Source: Granulibacter bethesdensis
Lineage (GTDB): Bacteria; Pseudomonadota; Alphaproteobacteria; Acetobacterales; Acetobacteraceae
Length of the DNA stretch: 64,000 bases
Assembly (NCBI RefSeq): GCF_001889525.1
Contig: NZ_CP018192.1
Coordinates: 2,626,742-2,690,741, forward strand
Direction: 5' to 3'
Numbering within the stretch: the stretch's first letter is position 1; each line of letters begins with the position of its first letter. Positions 24,866 to 33,476 of the stretch are shown here, one piece after another. A model generated the notes under the pieces. It made no database searches. It was given only the letters and a program-made list of their open reading frames with translations, and had not been told where the DNA came from. A program made the position numbers and the translations under genes.

Positions 24866-26880
24866 GCCGCCATTCCCGACTGATGCTCCAGCGCTGCCGC
24901 ATGCGCCTGCCGCACTGCATCCCGTAATGAGGTCACATAGTAATCCGCCCCGATCATTTCCTGCTGCGCTTCATCAGACAGAATCGAGTTTCCCGTCGGC
25001 CACAGCCCGACCATCAGCTTCGCATGAGGGGCATGGGTGCGCAGGCGCTGCATCAGCATGCGCAGATGGGCCGGGCGGCTGGTGACTTCCAGATAGGAAA
25101 CGCACACCAGATCGACCTCACCCAGATCCGTCTGGGCAATACGGACGCCCCGCACAGCATGGCGTGACAGAACCCGTGCCGGCAGACCATGCTTGGCCAT
25201 CAGCTGAGCCAGCATGATAGCAGCCCCCTCATCCAGTGGTCCCCGCCCCGCGACGCAGACAACTGAATAGGATCCAGCCGAAACAGGCTCGACATGCGTA
25301 TCCGGTGGTAAAGCAGACGTCTCGGCCATGCGCACCCCCGTTTCTTCAGGCAACAGGGCTTCATCATCGAAATCAGCCAGCTCATCAGTCAGATCCCGCA
25401 CCTGCTGAAGGATGACTTCTACCCGATCCGGCGCCAGAACACCGCGCTGGGCGTCTCTGCCGGCCAGTTGCAGCGCCTTCAGCGCGACTTCATCGTAATA
25501 GGAAGACAGGCTCCGCTCCCTCAGCAGGATCTCGGCATGGTCCTGGACCTCGTCGGAATCACCGGCAAGCATGCGCTGATAAAAACTCTCCACCGGTGTC
25601 AATGCCGGCCTGTCTCCCAGCAGAACATCCAGAAATTCCAGTTTCGGGATATGCCGCCCCATCACCACCAGACAGACTGTCAACGGCGTGGACAGGATCA
25701 GCCCGATTGACCCCCACAGCCAAGTCCAGAAAATCGCCGACAGCATGACCGCCAGAGGCGACAGCCCGGTCGAATGACCATAGAGCAAAGGCTCCACCAC
25801 CTGCCCCATCATGCTTTCCGCCACCAGAAACATACCGGCCGCCCACAGCGCCATGCTCCAGCCCGGATCAACCGCCGCCGCAAGGGCGATCGGCGGAATG
25901 GCTGCCAGGGGTGTACCGATATAAGGCACGAACCGCATCAGCCCGGCGATCACTCCCCACAAAGCCGGGCTGGGCACCCCGATCATCCACAGACCAAGCC
26001 CGGTGATCAGACCGAAAGCCGCATTCAATCCAAGCTGCGCCAAAAAATATCGGCTGAGCCGACTGGCTGCATCGTCCATCGCCAGAGTTGTACGGTGCAA
26101 GTCGGACGAACCGAACAGGCGGATCATCCGGTCTCGCAGATCCTCCAGCCTCATCAGCATGAAAATTGCGACAATGAACACGATTCCCGTGGATGCCAGC
26201 GGGGCAATGATCGGCGACAGATACCGTTCTGCGATTTCCAGTGGCGACGGGTTGACTGGCGCGATCATCACGGGAACCGGCTGATCCTCCCTACCCGGAG
26301 AAGCGTGCAGATCGCCGCCATCCCGCCGCTGGGGCAACAGCGGAGTCCCATGATCAGGCGCTGAGCGAGCCGGAGGAATCACAGACTCTTTCGGAGGGTG
26401 AGATTCAGTCTGCAAAGAAGATGGGGCAGCACTCCGCTCATGACCGAATGAACCAAAACGCTCGGCAAGATGCCCGGCACGGATCATCGCCCAATCCCGC
26501 AACATGTCCGCCTTGTCGAGGATCGTGGACTGATAGCGTGGGACGTTATCAGCCAGCTGCGCCAACTGGGTGCCGATCAGACCGCCCAAGGCCAGAATGA
26601 TGCCCAAAGCCAGCAAGACGGCCAGCACCACCGCGATAAAGCGCGGCATCCACAGCCGGCGCAGCACCGAGACCAGCGGCGACAGTACGAAGCTGAGCAG
26701 CACGGCCAGCGTGATCGGCACCAGCACCTCTCGCCCCAGATACAGCGCCGCCACCACGACCACGCCGATCACCACAGCACGCAGATCGTTACTGCTGGGC
26801 GTTTCGGCGGCGGGGATGCGGACGCGGTTGTCTGCGACCGGCGGCAGCAGGGAGGACGAAGAAGATGGCGCGTCGGGCAT
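24862..26880 (-). CDS. AI-2E/PerM-type permease with C-terminal Rossmann-like domain
   Basis: A 672-aa protein. Residues about 35-405 are an AI-2E family (PerM/YdiK/TqsA) permease with eight or so hydrophobic segments and the family stretch GVIAGLMRFVPYIGTPLAAIPP. A loop near residues 130-220 is enlarged and Pro/Ser-rich. After the membrane part comes a cytoplasmic tail; from about residue 535 (YSVVCVAGRGPLDEGAAIMLAQLM...) it looks like an alternating alpha/beta fold reminiscent of cobalamin-binding Rossmann domains, but without the DxHxxG cobalt-ligand motif. Substrate unknown; AI-2 transport should not be assumed. Coupled by ATGA to the YihY-family gene. Confidence 0.85.
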   Translation of the reverse strand: MPDAPSSSSSLLPPVADNRVRIPAAETPSSNDLRAVVIGVVVVAALYLGREVLVPITLAVLLSFVLSPLVSVLRRLWMPRFIAVVLAVLLALGIILALGGLIGTQLAQLADNVPRYQSTILDKADMLRDWAMIRAGHLAERFGSFGHERSAAPSSLQTESHPPKESVIPPARSAPDHGTPLLPQRRDGGDLHASPGREDQPVPVMIAPVNPSPLEIAERYLSPIIAPLASTGIVFIVAIFMLMRLEDLRDRMIRLFGSSDLHRTTLAMDDAASRLSRYFLAQLGLNAAFGLITGLGLWMIGVPSPALWGVIAGLMRFVPYIGTPLAAIPPIALAAAVDPGWSMALWAAGMFLVAESMMGQVVEPLLYGHSTGLSPLAVMLSAIFWTWLWGSIGLILSTPLTVCLVVMGRHIPKLEFLDVLLGDRPALTPVESFYQRMLAGDSDEVQDHAEILLRERSLSSYYDEVALKALQLAGRDAQRGVLAPDRVEVILQQVRDLTDELADFDDEALLPEETGVRMAETSALPPDTHVEPVSAGSYSVVCVAGRGPLDEGAAIMLAQLMAKHGLPARVLSRHAVRGVRIAQTDLGEVDLVCVSYLEVTSRPAHLRMLMQRLRTHAPHAKLMVGLWPTGNSILSDEAQQEMIGADYYVTSLRDAVRQAHAAALEHQSGMAA

Positions 26881-26984
26881 GAGGGTCGCTTTGCTGCGAA
26901 AAAGGCTTCACCCTAATGCGCAGTAAAGCGTGTCAGGTTCCCGATTGCGACCGTGCTGTACGCAATTGGCAACGAATGGTGGCG

Positions 26985-27668
26985 TCAGCGCCGCACATAG
27001 CGCCAATAAAGCGGCTGACGGCCCGCTCTGATCGCCTTGGCCTCATAACGCGTCGGCGGCCAGCCTTCCGGCCTTTCATCGCTCACACCGAGCAGCTCGA
27101 AAGCGGTCTGACGCTCCATGACCTCCGGCACCCAGGCCTGGTAGGTAGGATCATCAGAGGCAATCCGCCATTCCGCTCCCGGCTTCATCACCCGCGCCAG
27201 CGTAGCGGCGTTTTCAGGATGCACAAAGCGCCGTTTCGCGTGTCGCGCCTTCGGCCATGGGTCGGGAAACATCAGAAAAACCCGGTCCAACACCTGATCC
27301 GGCAGATCGCGCAACAGGGGACGCGCATCATCATCCCAGACCCGTAAATGACCTGGAAGCGGCGCAGTTTCCTCATCCAGCGGCTCTGGCAGAAGGCGTG
27401 ACAGCAGGGAACACAGACCGTTTTCGAATACTTCGCAGGCGATCAGAGTCACATCCGGATGCGCCTCGATCTGGGCCACGGCATGCTCACCGCCCCCAAA
27501 CCCGATTTCCAGCCAGAGTGGAGCAACACCCCGAAGGGAGGACGGTCCGGCATAGCGCAGGCGCGGCAAGGTCAGGTCCAGCAGACGCTGCTGACGAGGC
27601 CGGAGCGCATGGCCACGCTGACGGCCATACAGTCGGTCGGGTTGGGATTTCATCGTCATGTCAGGCAT
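26985..27668 (-). CDS. trmB: tRNA (guanine-N7)-methyltransferase
   Basis: A 227-aa TrmB that methylates G46 of tRNA using S-adenosylmethionine. The SAM-binding loop LEIGFGGGEHAVAQ and the downstream VFLMFPDPWPKARHAKRRFVHP are diagnostic. Starts at 27668 or at ATG 27653 are both possible; neither has a clear ribosome-binding site. The gene lies downstream of metK, which makes its cofactor, but a terminator-like hairpin separates them. No feature is seen in the 104 bases that follow it. Confidence 0.94.
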   Translation of the reverse strand: MPDMTMKSQPDRLYGRQRGHALRPRQQRLLDLTLPRLRYAGPSSLRGVAPLWLEIGFGGGEHAVAQIEAHPDVTLIACEVFENGLCSLLSRLLPEPLDEETAPLPGHLRVWDDDARPLLRDLPDQVLDRVFLMFPDPWPKARHAKRRFVHPENAATLARVMKPGAEWRIASDDPTYQAWVPEVMERQTAFELLGVSDERPEGWPPTRYEAKAIRAGRQPLYWRYVRR

Positions 27669-27709
27669 CGATTCAAATCAGACAGAAGCAGATGATCGAG
27701 ATCAAATGA

Positions 27710-27737
27710 AAAGGTCAGGGATTGCTCCCTGACCTTT
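27710..27737 (-). terminator. Terminator after metK
   Basis: Perfect 12-bp stem AAAGGTCAGGGA / TCCCTGACCTTT with a TTGC loop, followed on the minus strand by TTTTCATTT. Located 33 bases after the metK stop. Confidence 0.85.
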
Positions 27738-27769
27738 CATATCATCCGGTCAGTCGGAAGCGTCTGGTC

Positions 27770-28957
27770 TCAGCGGTTGAAGGCGGAGCGGAGGGCTGCC
27801 GCAATATCCGTCTGCTCCCAGGTAAAGTTATCCAGTGCCATATCCGGGGTACGGCCAAAATGGCCGTATGCGGAGGTCGGCACATAAATCGGACGGTTCA
27901 GACGCAGATGCTCGCGAATACCACGCGGGGACAGGTTCACCAGCTCACGCAAGGTCTTTTCCAGCTTCACTTCGTCCACATCATGGCCCGTGCCATGCAG
28001 ATCGACATAGACAGACAGCGGATGCGACACACCGATCGCGTAGCTGATCTGCAGGGTCACCTGGTCCGCCAGCTCGGCCGCGACCACGTTCTTGGCCAGA
28101 TAGCGGGCGACATAGGCAGCGGAACGGTCAACCTTGGTAGGATCCTTGCCGCTGAAGGCTCCGCCGCCATGCGGGGCCGCACCACCATAGGTGTCGACGA
28201 TGATCTTGCGGCCCGTCAGACCCGCATCACCATCCGGACCGCCAATGACGAACTTGCCGGTCGGGTTGACATAGATTTCCTGCTCCGGCGGCATCCAGCC
28301 ATCCGGCAGAACCTGACCGATCACACCGGTCACGATATGGCGCAGCTCATCCTGAGACGCGGATTCGCCATGCTGGGTGGACACAACCACGCTGGTCGCG
28401 CCGACCGGGCGGCCATCCACATAACGCAGGGTGACCTGGCTCTTCGCATCCGGCTCCAGCAGCTTGCCTTCGGCGGAACCGCTTTTACGCAGCTCCGTCA
28501 GACGACGCAGAATTTCATGAGAATAATAGATCGGGGCCGGCATCAGGGCCGGAGTCTCGCGGCAGGCATAGCCGAACATGATGCCCTGATCGCCCGCGCC
28601 TTCATCCTTATTGCCCGCGCTATCGACGCCAACAGCGATGTCGGCGGATTGCGCATGCAGATGAATGGCCACGTCGGCATTCTTCCAGGAAAAGCCTTCC
28701 TGATCGTAACCAATGTCCTTGATCGCCTCACGGGTGAGGTTTTCGAGCAGTTCCGGCGTCACCGAAGCAGGGCCGCGTGTTTCACCCGCGAGAACGACAC
28801 GGTTGGTGGTTACCAGCGTTTCACAGGCCACACGGGCGTAAGGATCAGCCTTCAGGAAAGCATCCAGAACCGTATCACTGATCCGGTCTGCCACCTTGTC
28901 GGGATGACCTTCCGAAACGGATTCGGAAGTGAAAAGATATTCGCCCTTATCGCGCAT
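27770..28957 (-). CDS. metK: S-adenosylmethionine synthetase
   Basis: A 395-aa MetK, which makes S-adenosylmethionine from methionine and ATP in the cytoplasm. Motifs: [19 protein letters not shown] near the start, [12 protein letters not shown] in the centre and [19 protein letters not shown], all typical. Family members usually read GHPDKxxDQIS; here an Arg replaces the Gln. The leader (28958-29097) has no SAM riboswitch that I can recognise. It lies downstream of the hopanoid genes on the same strand, which is notable because HpnH and HpnJ are radical-SAM enzymes. Confidence 0.97.
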   Translation of the reverse strand: MRDKGEYLFTSESVSEGHPDKVADRISDTVLDAFLKADPYARVACETLVTTNRVVLAGETRGPASVTPELLENLTREAIKDIGYDQEGFSWKNADVAIHLHAQSADIAVGVDSAGNKDEGAGDQGIMFGYACRETPALMPAPIYYSHEILRRLTELRKSGSAEGKLLEPDAKSQVTLRYVDGRPVGATSVVVSTQHGESASQDELRHIVTGVIGQVLPDGWMPPEQEIYVNPTGKFVIGGPDGDAGLTGRKIIVDTYGGAAPHGGGAFSGKDPTKVDRSAAYVARYLAKNVVAAELADQVTLQISYAIGVSHPLSVYVDLHGTGHDVDEVKLEKTLRELVNLSPRGIREHLRLNRPIYVPTSAYGHFGRTPDMALDNFTWEQTDIAAALRSAFNR

Positions 28958-29097
28958 GGAGTTTTTTCCTCTTGTCGCGAGCGTGAACCGCTACGATCGC
29001 CATGGTGGGGGGTGTGGCTGAAACCGGTCATATCGTCAAGGCGCGATGGCCTGCCGGAAGGGCCGGAACCGGCTGACAGCATAATGTCAGCGATCTG

Positions 29098-29940
29098 TCA
29101 CAGATCATTCCAGCCTATGAACTGCACCTGCCTACCCGTGAATGCGTCCCTTACCTGTGGATCAGTCAGGGCTGCGTATTCACCGGTCTGGTCGTATTCC
29201 GGCATCAGCGCCCGCAGGGTCGCATCGGGCCGGGATGCCGGATGCGTGTAGATTTCGGTGACACCGGACGGCAAATGCCTGCTCAGCCGCAACAGCTTGT
29301 CGGATGTCATATGCCCGCTCCAGCGCAGGCCGAACACGTGATCGTTGACCGAAAGACCCGCTTTGCGCGCCTGCGCCCGCAGCATACCGGTCCAGCGATA
29401 TAACAGCGTATCACTCAGGCCCGTCTTTTCCCCGCAGGCCGCCATGATGGCAGGCGGCTCGGCAGGGATGCGGATCGCACGCAGACCATAATCCCGGCCG
29501 ATTTCGCACAGCAACTTCCCCACCGTCGGATGCAGATGCATGTGCTTGTGCGCATTGGCGTGATCCAGCGTCAGCCCGGTGGCGCGAAAAGCCGCGAACT
29601 GGGCGTCGATCTCCTCCGCCAGTTGCCGCCTCGCCGAGGGGGAAAAGAAATAGGTGAAGCCCCGCCGCACCTGATCGGAGCCGAAACGCCCCTGCTGATC
29701 AACCAATGCCGGAATCCGGGCATGCGGCAGCACCGCATCCCCTTCTACCAGCACCAGATGCAGACCGACCCGCAGGGAGGGCGTCGCCTGTGCCATGGCC
29801 ACGGCCTCTGCCGCCGCCGGAGCCGCCACCATCAGGCTGCATGTCGACAGGATTCCGTTGCGGTGGGCATCCCGCACCGCCTCATTCACCGTCGAGGTCA
29901 GGCCGAAATCATCAGCGGAGACGATGATTCGTCTCATCAC
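29098..29940 (-). CDS. hpnK: Hopanoid biosynthesis protein HpnK
   Basis: A 280-aa YdjC/ChbG-family deacetylase of the HpnK type, which removes the acetyl group from N-acetylglucosaminyl bacteriohopanetetrol. Metal and catalytic residues are in IVSADDFGLT near the start and DHANAHKHMHLHPTVG near residue 128. It acts after HpnI and before HpnJ in making the bacteriohopanetetrol cyclitol ether head group. A stem-loop separates it from hpnJ upstream, so its expression may be set below that of hpnJ. No signal peptide. Confidence 0.92.
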   Translation of the reverse strand: MMRRIIVSADDFGLTSTVNEAVRDAHRNGILSTCSLMVAAPAAAEAVAMAQATPSLRVGLHLVLVEGDAVLPHARIPALVDQQGRFGSDQVRRGFTYFFSPSARRQLAEEIDAQFAAFRATGLTLDHANAHKHMHLHPTVGKLLCEIGRDYGLRAIRIPAEPPAIMAACGEKTGLSDTLLYRWTGMLRAQARKAGLSVNDHVFGLRWSGHMTSDKLLRLSRHLPSGVTEIYTHPASRPDATLRALMPEYDQTGEYAALTDPQVRDAFTGRQVQFIGWNDL

Positions 29941-29960
29941 CCGTCCTATCCTTCATAAGC

Positions 29961-29992
29961 GACAGGGCCAGAGAATGAACTCTGGCCCTGTC
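29961..29992. terminator. Strong stem-loop between hpnJ and hpnK
   Basis: A perfect 13-bp inverted repeat GACAGGGCCAGAG / CTCTGGCCCTGTC around AATGAA. No T-run follows on the minus strand, so it may be a partial terminator or an RNA-processing/stability element within the hpn operon rather than a full stop. Confidence 0.55.
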
Positions 29993-30023
29993 CCGTTACC
30001 CTTGTTTTAACCGTGCGGATCGA

Positions 30024-31460
30024 TCAGGCAGCGTTACGCTGGGTCTTGCGTTCCTTGAGGAACTGGAAGAACTCCACACCCTCGCGCAGGCGACGCTTCA
30101 TCATCTGCGGGCTGGTGATCATCTCGCCGACGATGGAGGCGATCTTCGGCGCGCGGAAATAGAATTTCCGGTAGAATTCCTCGACGCTCTGGAACATCTC
30201 GGTATGGCTGAGATGGTCGTAATGCAGCGGCGCCATCTGGATGCCATGCTCGTCGATCAGTTCCGCATGCTCGGCATCCAGCCAGCCATTCTCAACCGCC
30301 TGATTATACAGGAACGTGCCCGGATACGGCGCAGCAAGGCTCACCTGCAAGGTATGCGGGTTCACTTCCTTCGCATAGTCGATCGTCTCCTGAATGGTTT
30401 CCTTCGTCTCACCCGGCAGGCCGAGGATGAAGGTACCATGAATCTTGATGCCGAGATCGTGGCAATCCTTGGAGAATTTCTTCGCCACCTCGATCCGCAG
30501 ACCCTTCTTGATGTTGTGCAGGATCTGCTGGTTGCCGCTCTCATAACCAACCAGCAACAGGCGCAGGCCGTTATCCTTCAAAATCTTCAGGGTTTCGCGC
30601 GGCACATTGGCCTTGGCATTGCAGGACCATGTGACACCCAGCTTGCCCATTTCACGTGCGATGGCCTCAGCGCGCGGCAGATCGTCGGTGAAGGTGTCGT
30701 CGTCGAAGAAGAATTCCTTCACCTGCGGGAAGTATTTCTTCGCCAGCGCGATTTCCTCAGCCACATGCTGCGGGCTGCGCACCCGGTAGCGATGGCCACC
30801 AACCGTCTGCGGCCAGAGGCAGAAGGTGCAGCGGGATTTACAGCCACGCCCGGTATACAGGCTCAGATAGGGATGCTTCAGATAGCCGATGAAGTAATCC
30901 TCGATCTTCAGATCACGCTTATAGACCTCGGTCACGAAGGGAAGCTGATCCATATCCTCCAGGATTTCACGATCCGGGTTATGGATGATCTCACCATTCG
31001 CATTGCGCCAGGACAGGCCGGCAATGGTGGCCAGATCACGGCCCTCCGCCACTTCCTTGACGGTGAAGTCGAATTCGTTGCGCGCCACCCAGTCAACGGG
31101 ACCGCCGCTTTTCAGGCTTTCTTCCGGCTGCACCGCCACCTTCGCGCCGACGAAACCGATCTTGAGGGATGGATTCGCGTCTTTCAGGGCCTGCGCCACC
31201 TTCACGTCGGAGGCAAAGGAAGGGGAGGAAGTGTGCATCACACACAGCTCATAATCCTTGATCTGCGCCGTCACCGTCTCCAGCGTGATCCCGGCTGGCG
31301 GAGCGTCAATCAGCTTGCTGCCCGGCACCATCGCGGCAGGCTGGGCCAGCCATGTCGGATACCAGAAGGAACGGATCTCGCGCCGCGCCTGATAACGGGA
31401 GCCGGCTCCGCCATCAAATCCATCGAAGGAAGGCGGGTGCAAAAACAGGGTCTTCATCAT
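30024..31460 (-). CDS. hpnJ: Hopanoid biosynthesis radical SAM protein HpnJ
   Basis: A 478-aa radical-SAM enzyme with an N-terminal B12-binding-like domain and the 4Fe-4S motif CKSRCTFC (CxxxCxxC) inside YTGRGCKSRC near residue 205. HpnJ converts glucosaminyl-bacteriohopanetetrol to the cyclitol ether by ring contraction. Further family features are WSCNAKANVPRETLKIL and FILGLPGETKETIQET. Lies between hpnI and hpnK, matching the pathway order HpnI, HpnK, HpnJ. Start ATG 31460 or the next codon. Confidence 0.93.
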   Translation of the reverse strand: MMKTLFLHPPSFDGFDGGAGSRYQARREIRSFWYPTWLAQPAAMVPGSKLIDAPPAGITLETVTAQIKDYELCVMHTSSPSFASDVKVAQALKDANPSLKIGFVGAKVAVQPEESLKSGGPVDWVARNEFDFTVKEVAEGRDLATIAGLSWRNANGEIIHNPDREILEDMDQLPFVTEVYKRDLKIEDYFIGYLKHPYLSLYTGRGCKSRCTFCLWPQTVGGHRYRVRSPQHVAEEIALAKKYFPQVKEFFFDDDTFTDDLPRAEAIAREMGKLGVTWSCNAKANVPRETLKILKDNGLRLLLVGYESGNQQILHNIKKGLRIEVAKKFSKDCHDLGIKIHGTFILGLPGETKETIQETIDYAKEVNPHTLQVSLAAPYPGTFLYNQAVENGWLDAEHAELIDEHGIQMAPLHYDHLSHTEMFQSVEEFYRKFYFRAPKIASIVGEMITSPQMMKRRLREGVEFFQFLKERKTQRNAA

Positions 31461-31580
31461 GAGCGTCGGTACCTCTCCATGAGTCGGCGCCGACAGGCCC
31501 GGCTCCGCTTACGCAATCTTACGCAGTCATTGTCTTACGTCATTGTGGCGCGGATACGTATGCCCGCACTGCAATCGACC

Positions 31581-32768
31581 TCAGCCCTTCAGGAGGGGCT
31601 GACCCGCCAGCGTCGCCTGCTGCATGGCCGGAGATGAGCGATAGGTCATCCGCGTCACCTGCACCACCTGCCCGCGCCATTTGACATCCCCTTTGCGGAA
31701 AGTGGCGAGAATGGTGGCCATCGACAACAGCTCCCGCACAGGCAGCAGCAGAAGAGAGGTCGCCGGGGCAAGCTTCAACAGACGGTCGATCCCGCGGCTG
31801 ACCAGAAAACGCACCATCCAGAAAGCAAAAAATACCGCCAGCGCCCAACCCGCCAGACCGGACAGCGCCACCCCCAGCATGGCCCAGAATAACGGGAACT
31901 GAAGCATGGAAAGAATGAACCCGACCGGAGCCACGGATTGAATGGTGCGTTGCCAGCGCAGCTCATGATCGAACAGGGCACGAATCGTGGTCTCCGGCAC
32001 GGTGGTGGCGGGAACGGTATCTGCCAGACCCACGCGCAGCCCCTGCCCCACCATTAAATGGCCCAGCACCGCATCATCGGCAATATGATGCGAAAGCACT
32101 GCCAGACCGCCCAGATTTTCCAGCGTTTCCCGCCGCAGCGCCATGGTGGCTCCCAGGCAATCCTGACGGCCCAGCAGGCGTGCAACCAGCGCACCGGGCA
32201 GGAATTGATGGGAAATACCCGCCATGCCCAGAGTACCGATCAGGCCGGATTGCGGCGACACACCGGAATACAGAGTGGTTACCAACCCGATTTGAGGCTG
32301 CTCCAGCGCAATAACCAGACGTCGGAGATAATCCCGCGTGACATGGACATCGCTATCCGCAATCACCAGCACATCATGCCGGGCGCTTGGATACATATTG
32401 ATGAGATTAGCAATTTTCCGGTTTTCGCCATGCGGGGTGGGGTCAACCACCATCACGATATCCAGATGGGGAAACCGTCCCTGCAAACGACGCACAACAT
32501 GACGGGCGGGATCATTCGCGCTCTGCACACCGAAAACCAGCTGATAATACGGATAATCCTGCTGACAGAAGCTTTCCAGCGCCTGTTCGAGCAGCGGCTC
32601 CTCACCATGCAATGGTTTCATGATGGTGACGGCGGGCCAGTCCTGCCGGGGGGGCAGAGGCTGCCTTGCATGCCTGGCAAATTTCCACACAGCCCCAAGG
32701 CCGAGAACGGTCTGCACCATCCCGATCCCGGCCAAAGCCATGGTCGTATCAGCGAAAAAAAGCATCAC
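31581..32768 (-). CDS. hpnI: Hopanoid glycosyltransferase HpnI
   Basis: A 395-aa GT2 glycosyltransferase related to ceramide glucosyltransferases, which adds N-acetylglucosamine to bacteriohopanetetrol. It has an N-terminal membrane segment, the nucleotide-binding region VTIMKPLHGEEPLLEQALESF, the DSDVHVTRDYL metal site, the HELRWQRTIQ (QxxRW-like) acceptor motif and C-terminal membrane helices. It should act at the inner membrane. It lies 48 bases downstream of hpnM and 120 bases upstream of hpnJ. Confidence 0.92.
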   Translation of the reverse strand: MMLFFADTTMALAGIGMVQTVLGLGAVWKFARHARQPLPPRQDWPAVTIMKPLHGEEPLLEQALESFCQQDYPYYQLVFGVQSANDPARHVVRRLQGRFPHLDIVMVVDPTPHGENRKIANLINMYPSARHDVLVIADSDVHVTRDYLRRLVIALEQPQIGLVTTLYSGVSPQSGLIGTLGMAGISHQFLPGALVARLLGRQDCLGATMALRRETLENLGGLAVLSHHIADDAVLGHLMVGQGLRVGLADTVPATTVPETTIRALFDHELRWQRTIQSVAPVGFILSMLQFPLFWAMLGVALSGLAGWALAVFFAFWMVRFLVSRGIDRLLKLAPATSLLLLPVRELLSMATILATFRKGDVKWRGQVVQVTRMTYRSSPAMQQATLAGQPLLKG

Positions 32769-32816
32769 TCAAAAAACCGGATTAAAATCTTGAGGAACAC
32801 ACCAGGACACGCTTCA

Positions 32817-33476
32817 TCACATCGTGCCGCCGGAGAGGTCCGATATTTTCTGACGAAGCTTGTCCAGCAGATTATCCGGTCCGGCGGCCAGCAATGTCCG
32901 GAAATCGGAGCGTGTCACGGCCACCTGGCTGATCGAGCCATCCAGCAGAACATCGACAACTTTCCACTGCCCTCCATCATTGCGCATCAGATAGTCAATG
33001 CGATTGGCGGTGCCGTCACTCACGATCTGGCTCTGTACAACCTGATCGCTGCCGGATGCCACCGTGTTAGGCGAGACCTGGAAAGACTGGCCATCAAAGC
33101 TCGAGAATTCGGAAACGTAGCGCGCCACGGTAAAGCGCGTGAAAACATCCAGCAGCTGGGATTGCTGCTCCGGCGTCAGGCTGTTCCATTTCAGACCCAC
33201 GGAATTTTTCAGTAGCAGCGGCAGGTCCAGAACCTGCTGCACGACTGGAGCCAAGGTCTGGTAACGCTGAGGAAAAGGAACCGCACTGCCCTGTTTCATA
33301 ATACCGAGCAGCGCCTGATTGAGCCGCTCGATCTGGGCGGACGGACCTGCCGTCTGGGCCGCTACTGTCTGGGCCTGGGCCGCAACGGGAACCAGGCCTG
33401 TCGTGAAGGAAAGCCCGGCAACGGGTGCCCACAACACCAGCCCCTGTAACAGAGACGCGCGGATGATTGTTTTCAT
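32817..33476 (-). CDS. hpnM: Hopanoid-associated MlaC-like protein HpnM
   Basis: A 219-aa exported protein of the Ttg2D/MlaC family, in the position of HpnM of hopanoid loci. A signal peptide is visible (first ~35 residues, ending VPVAAQAQ). MlaC proteins carry lipids across the periplasm; HpnM is thought to serve hopanoid movement to the outer membrane. Body features include [21 protein letters not shown] and [18 protein letters not shown], typical of the family. Its ATG overlaps the dxs stop (33473-33476), so the two are coupled. Confidence 0.9.
   Translation of the reverse strand: MKTIIRASLLQGLVLWAPVAGLSFTTGLVPVAAQAQTVAAQTAGPSAQIERLNQALLGIMKQGSAVPFPQRYQTLAPVVQQVLDLPLLLKNSVGLKWNSLTPEQQSQLLDVFTRFTVARYVSEFSSFDGQSFQVSPNTVASGSDQVVQSQIVSDGTANRIDYLMRNDGGQWKVVDVLLDGSISQVAVTRSDFRTLLAAGPDNLLDKLRQKISDLSGGTM

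Noticed and set aside
28958-29097. SAM riboswitch in the metK leader
   Set aside because: I looked for SAM-I, SAM-II and SAM/SAH-type conserved cores and saw none.
27722-29251. 509-codon plus-strand open frame
   Set aside because: Antisense to metK; shadow.
30204-31637. 477-codon plus-strand open frame
   Set aside because: Antisense to hpnJ; shadow.
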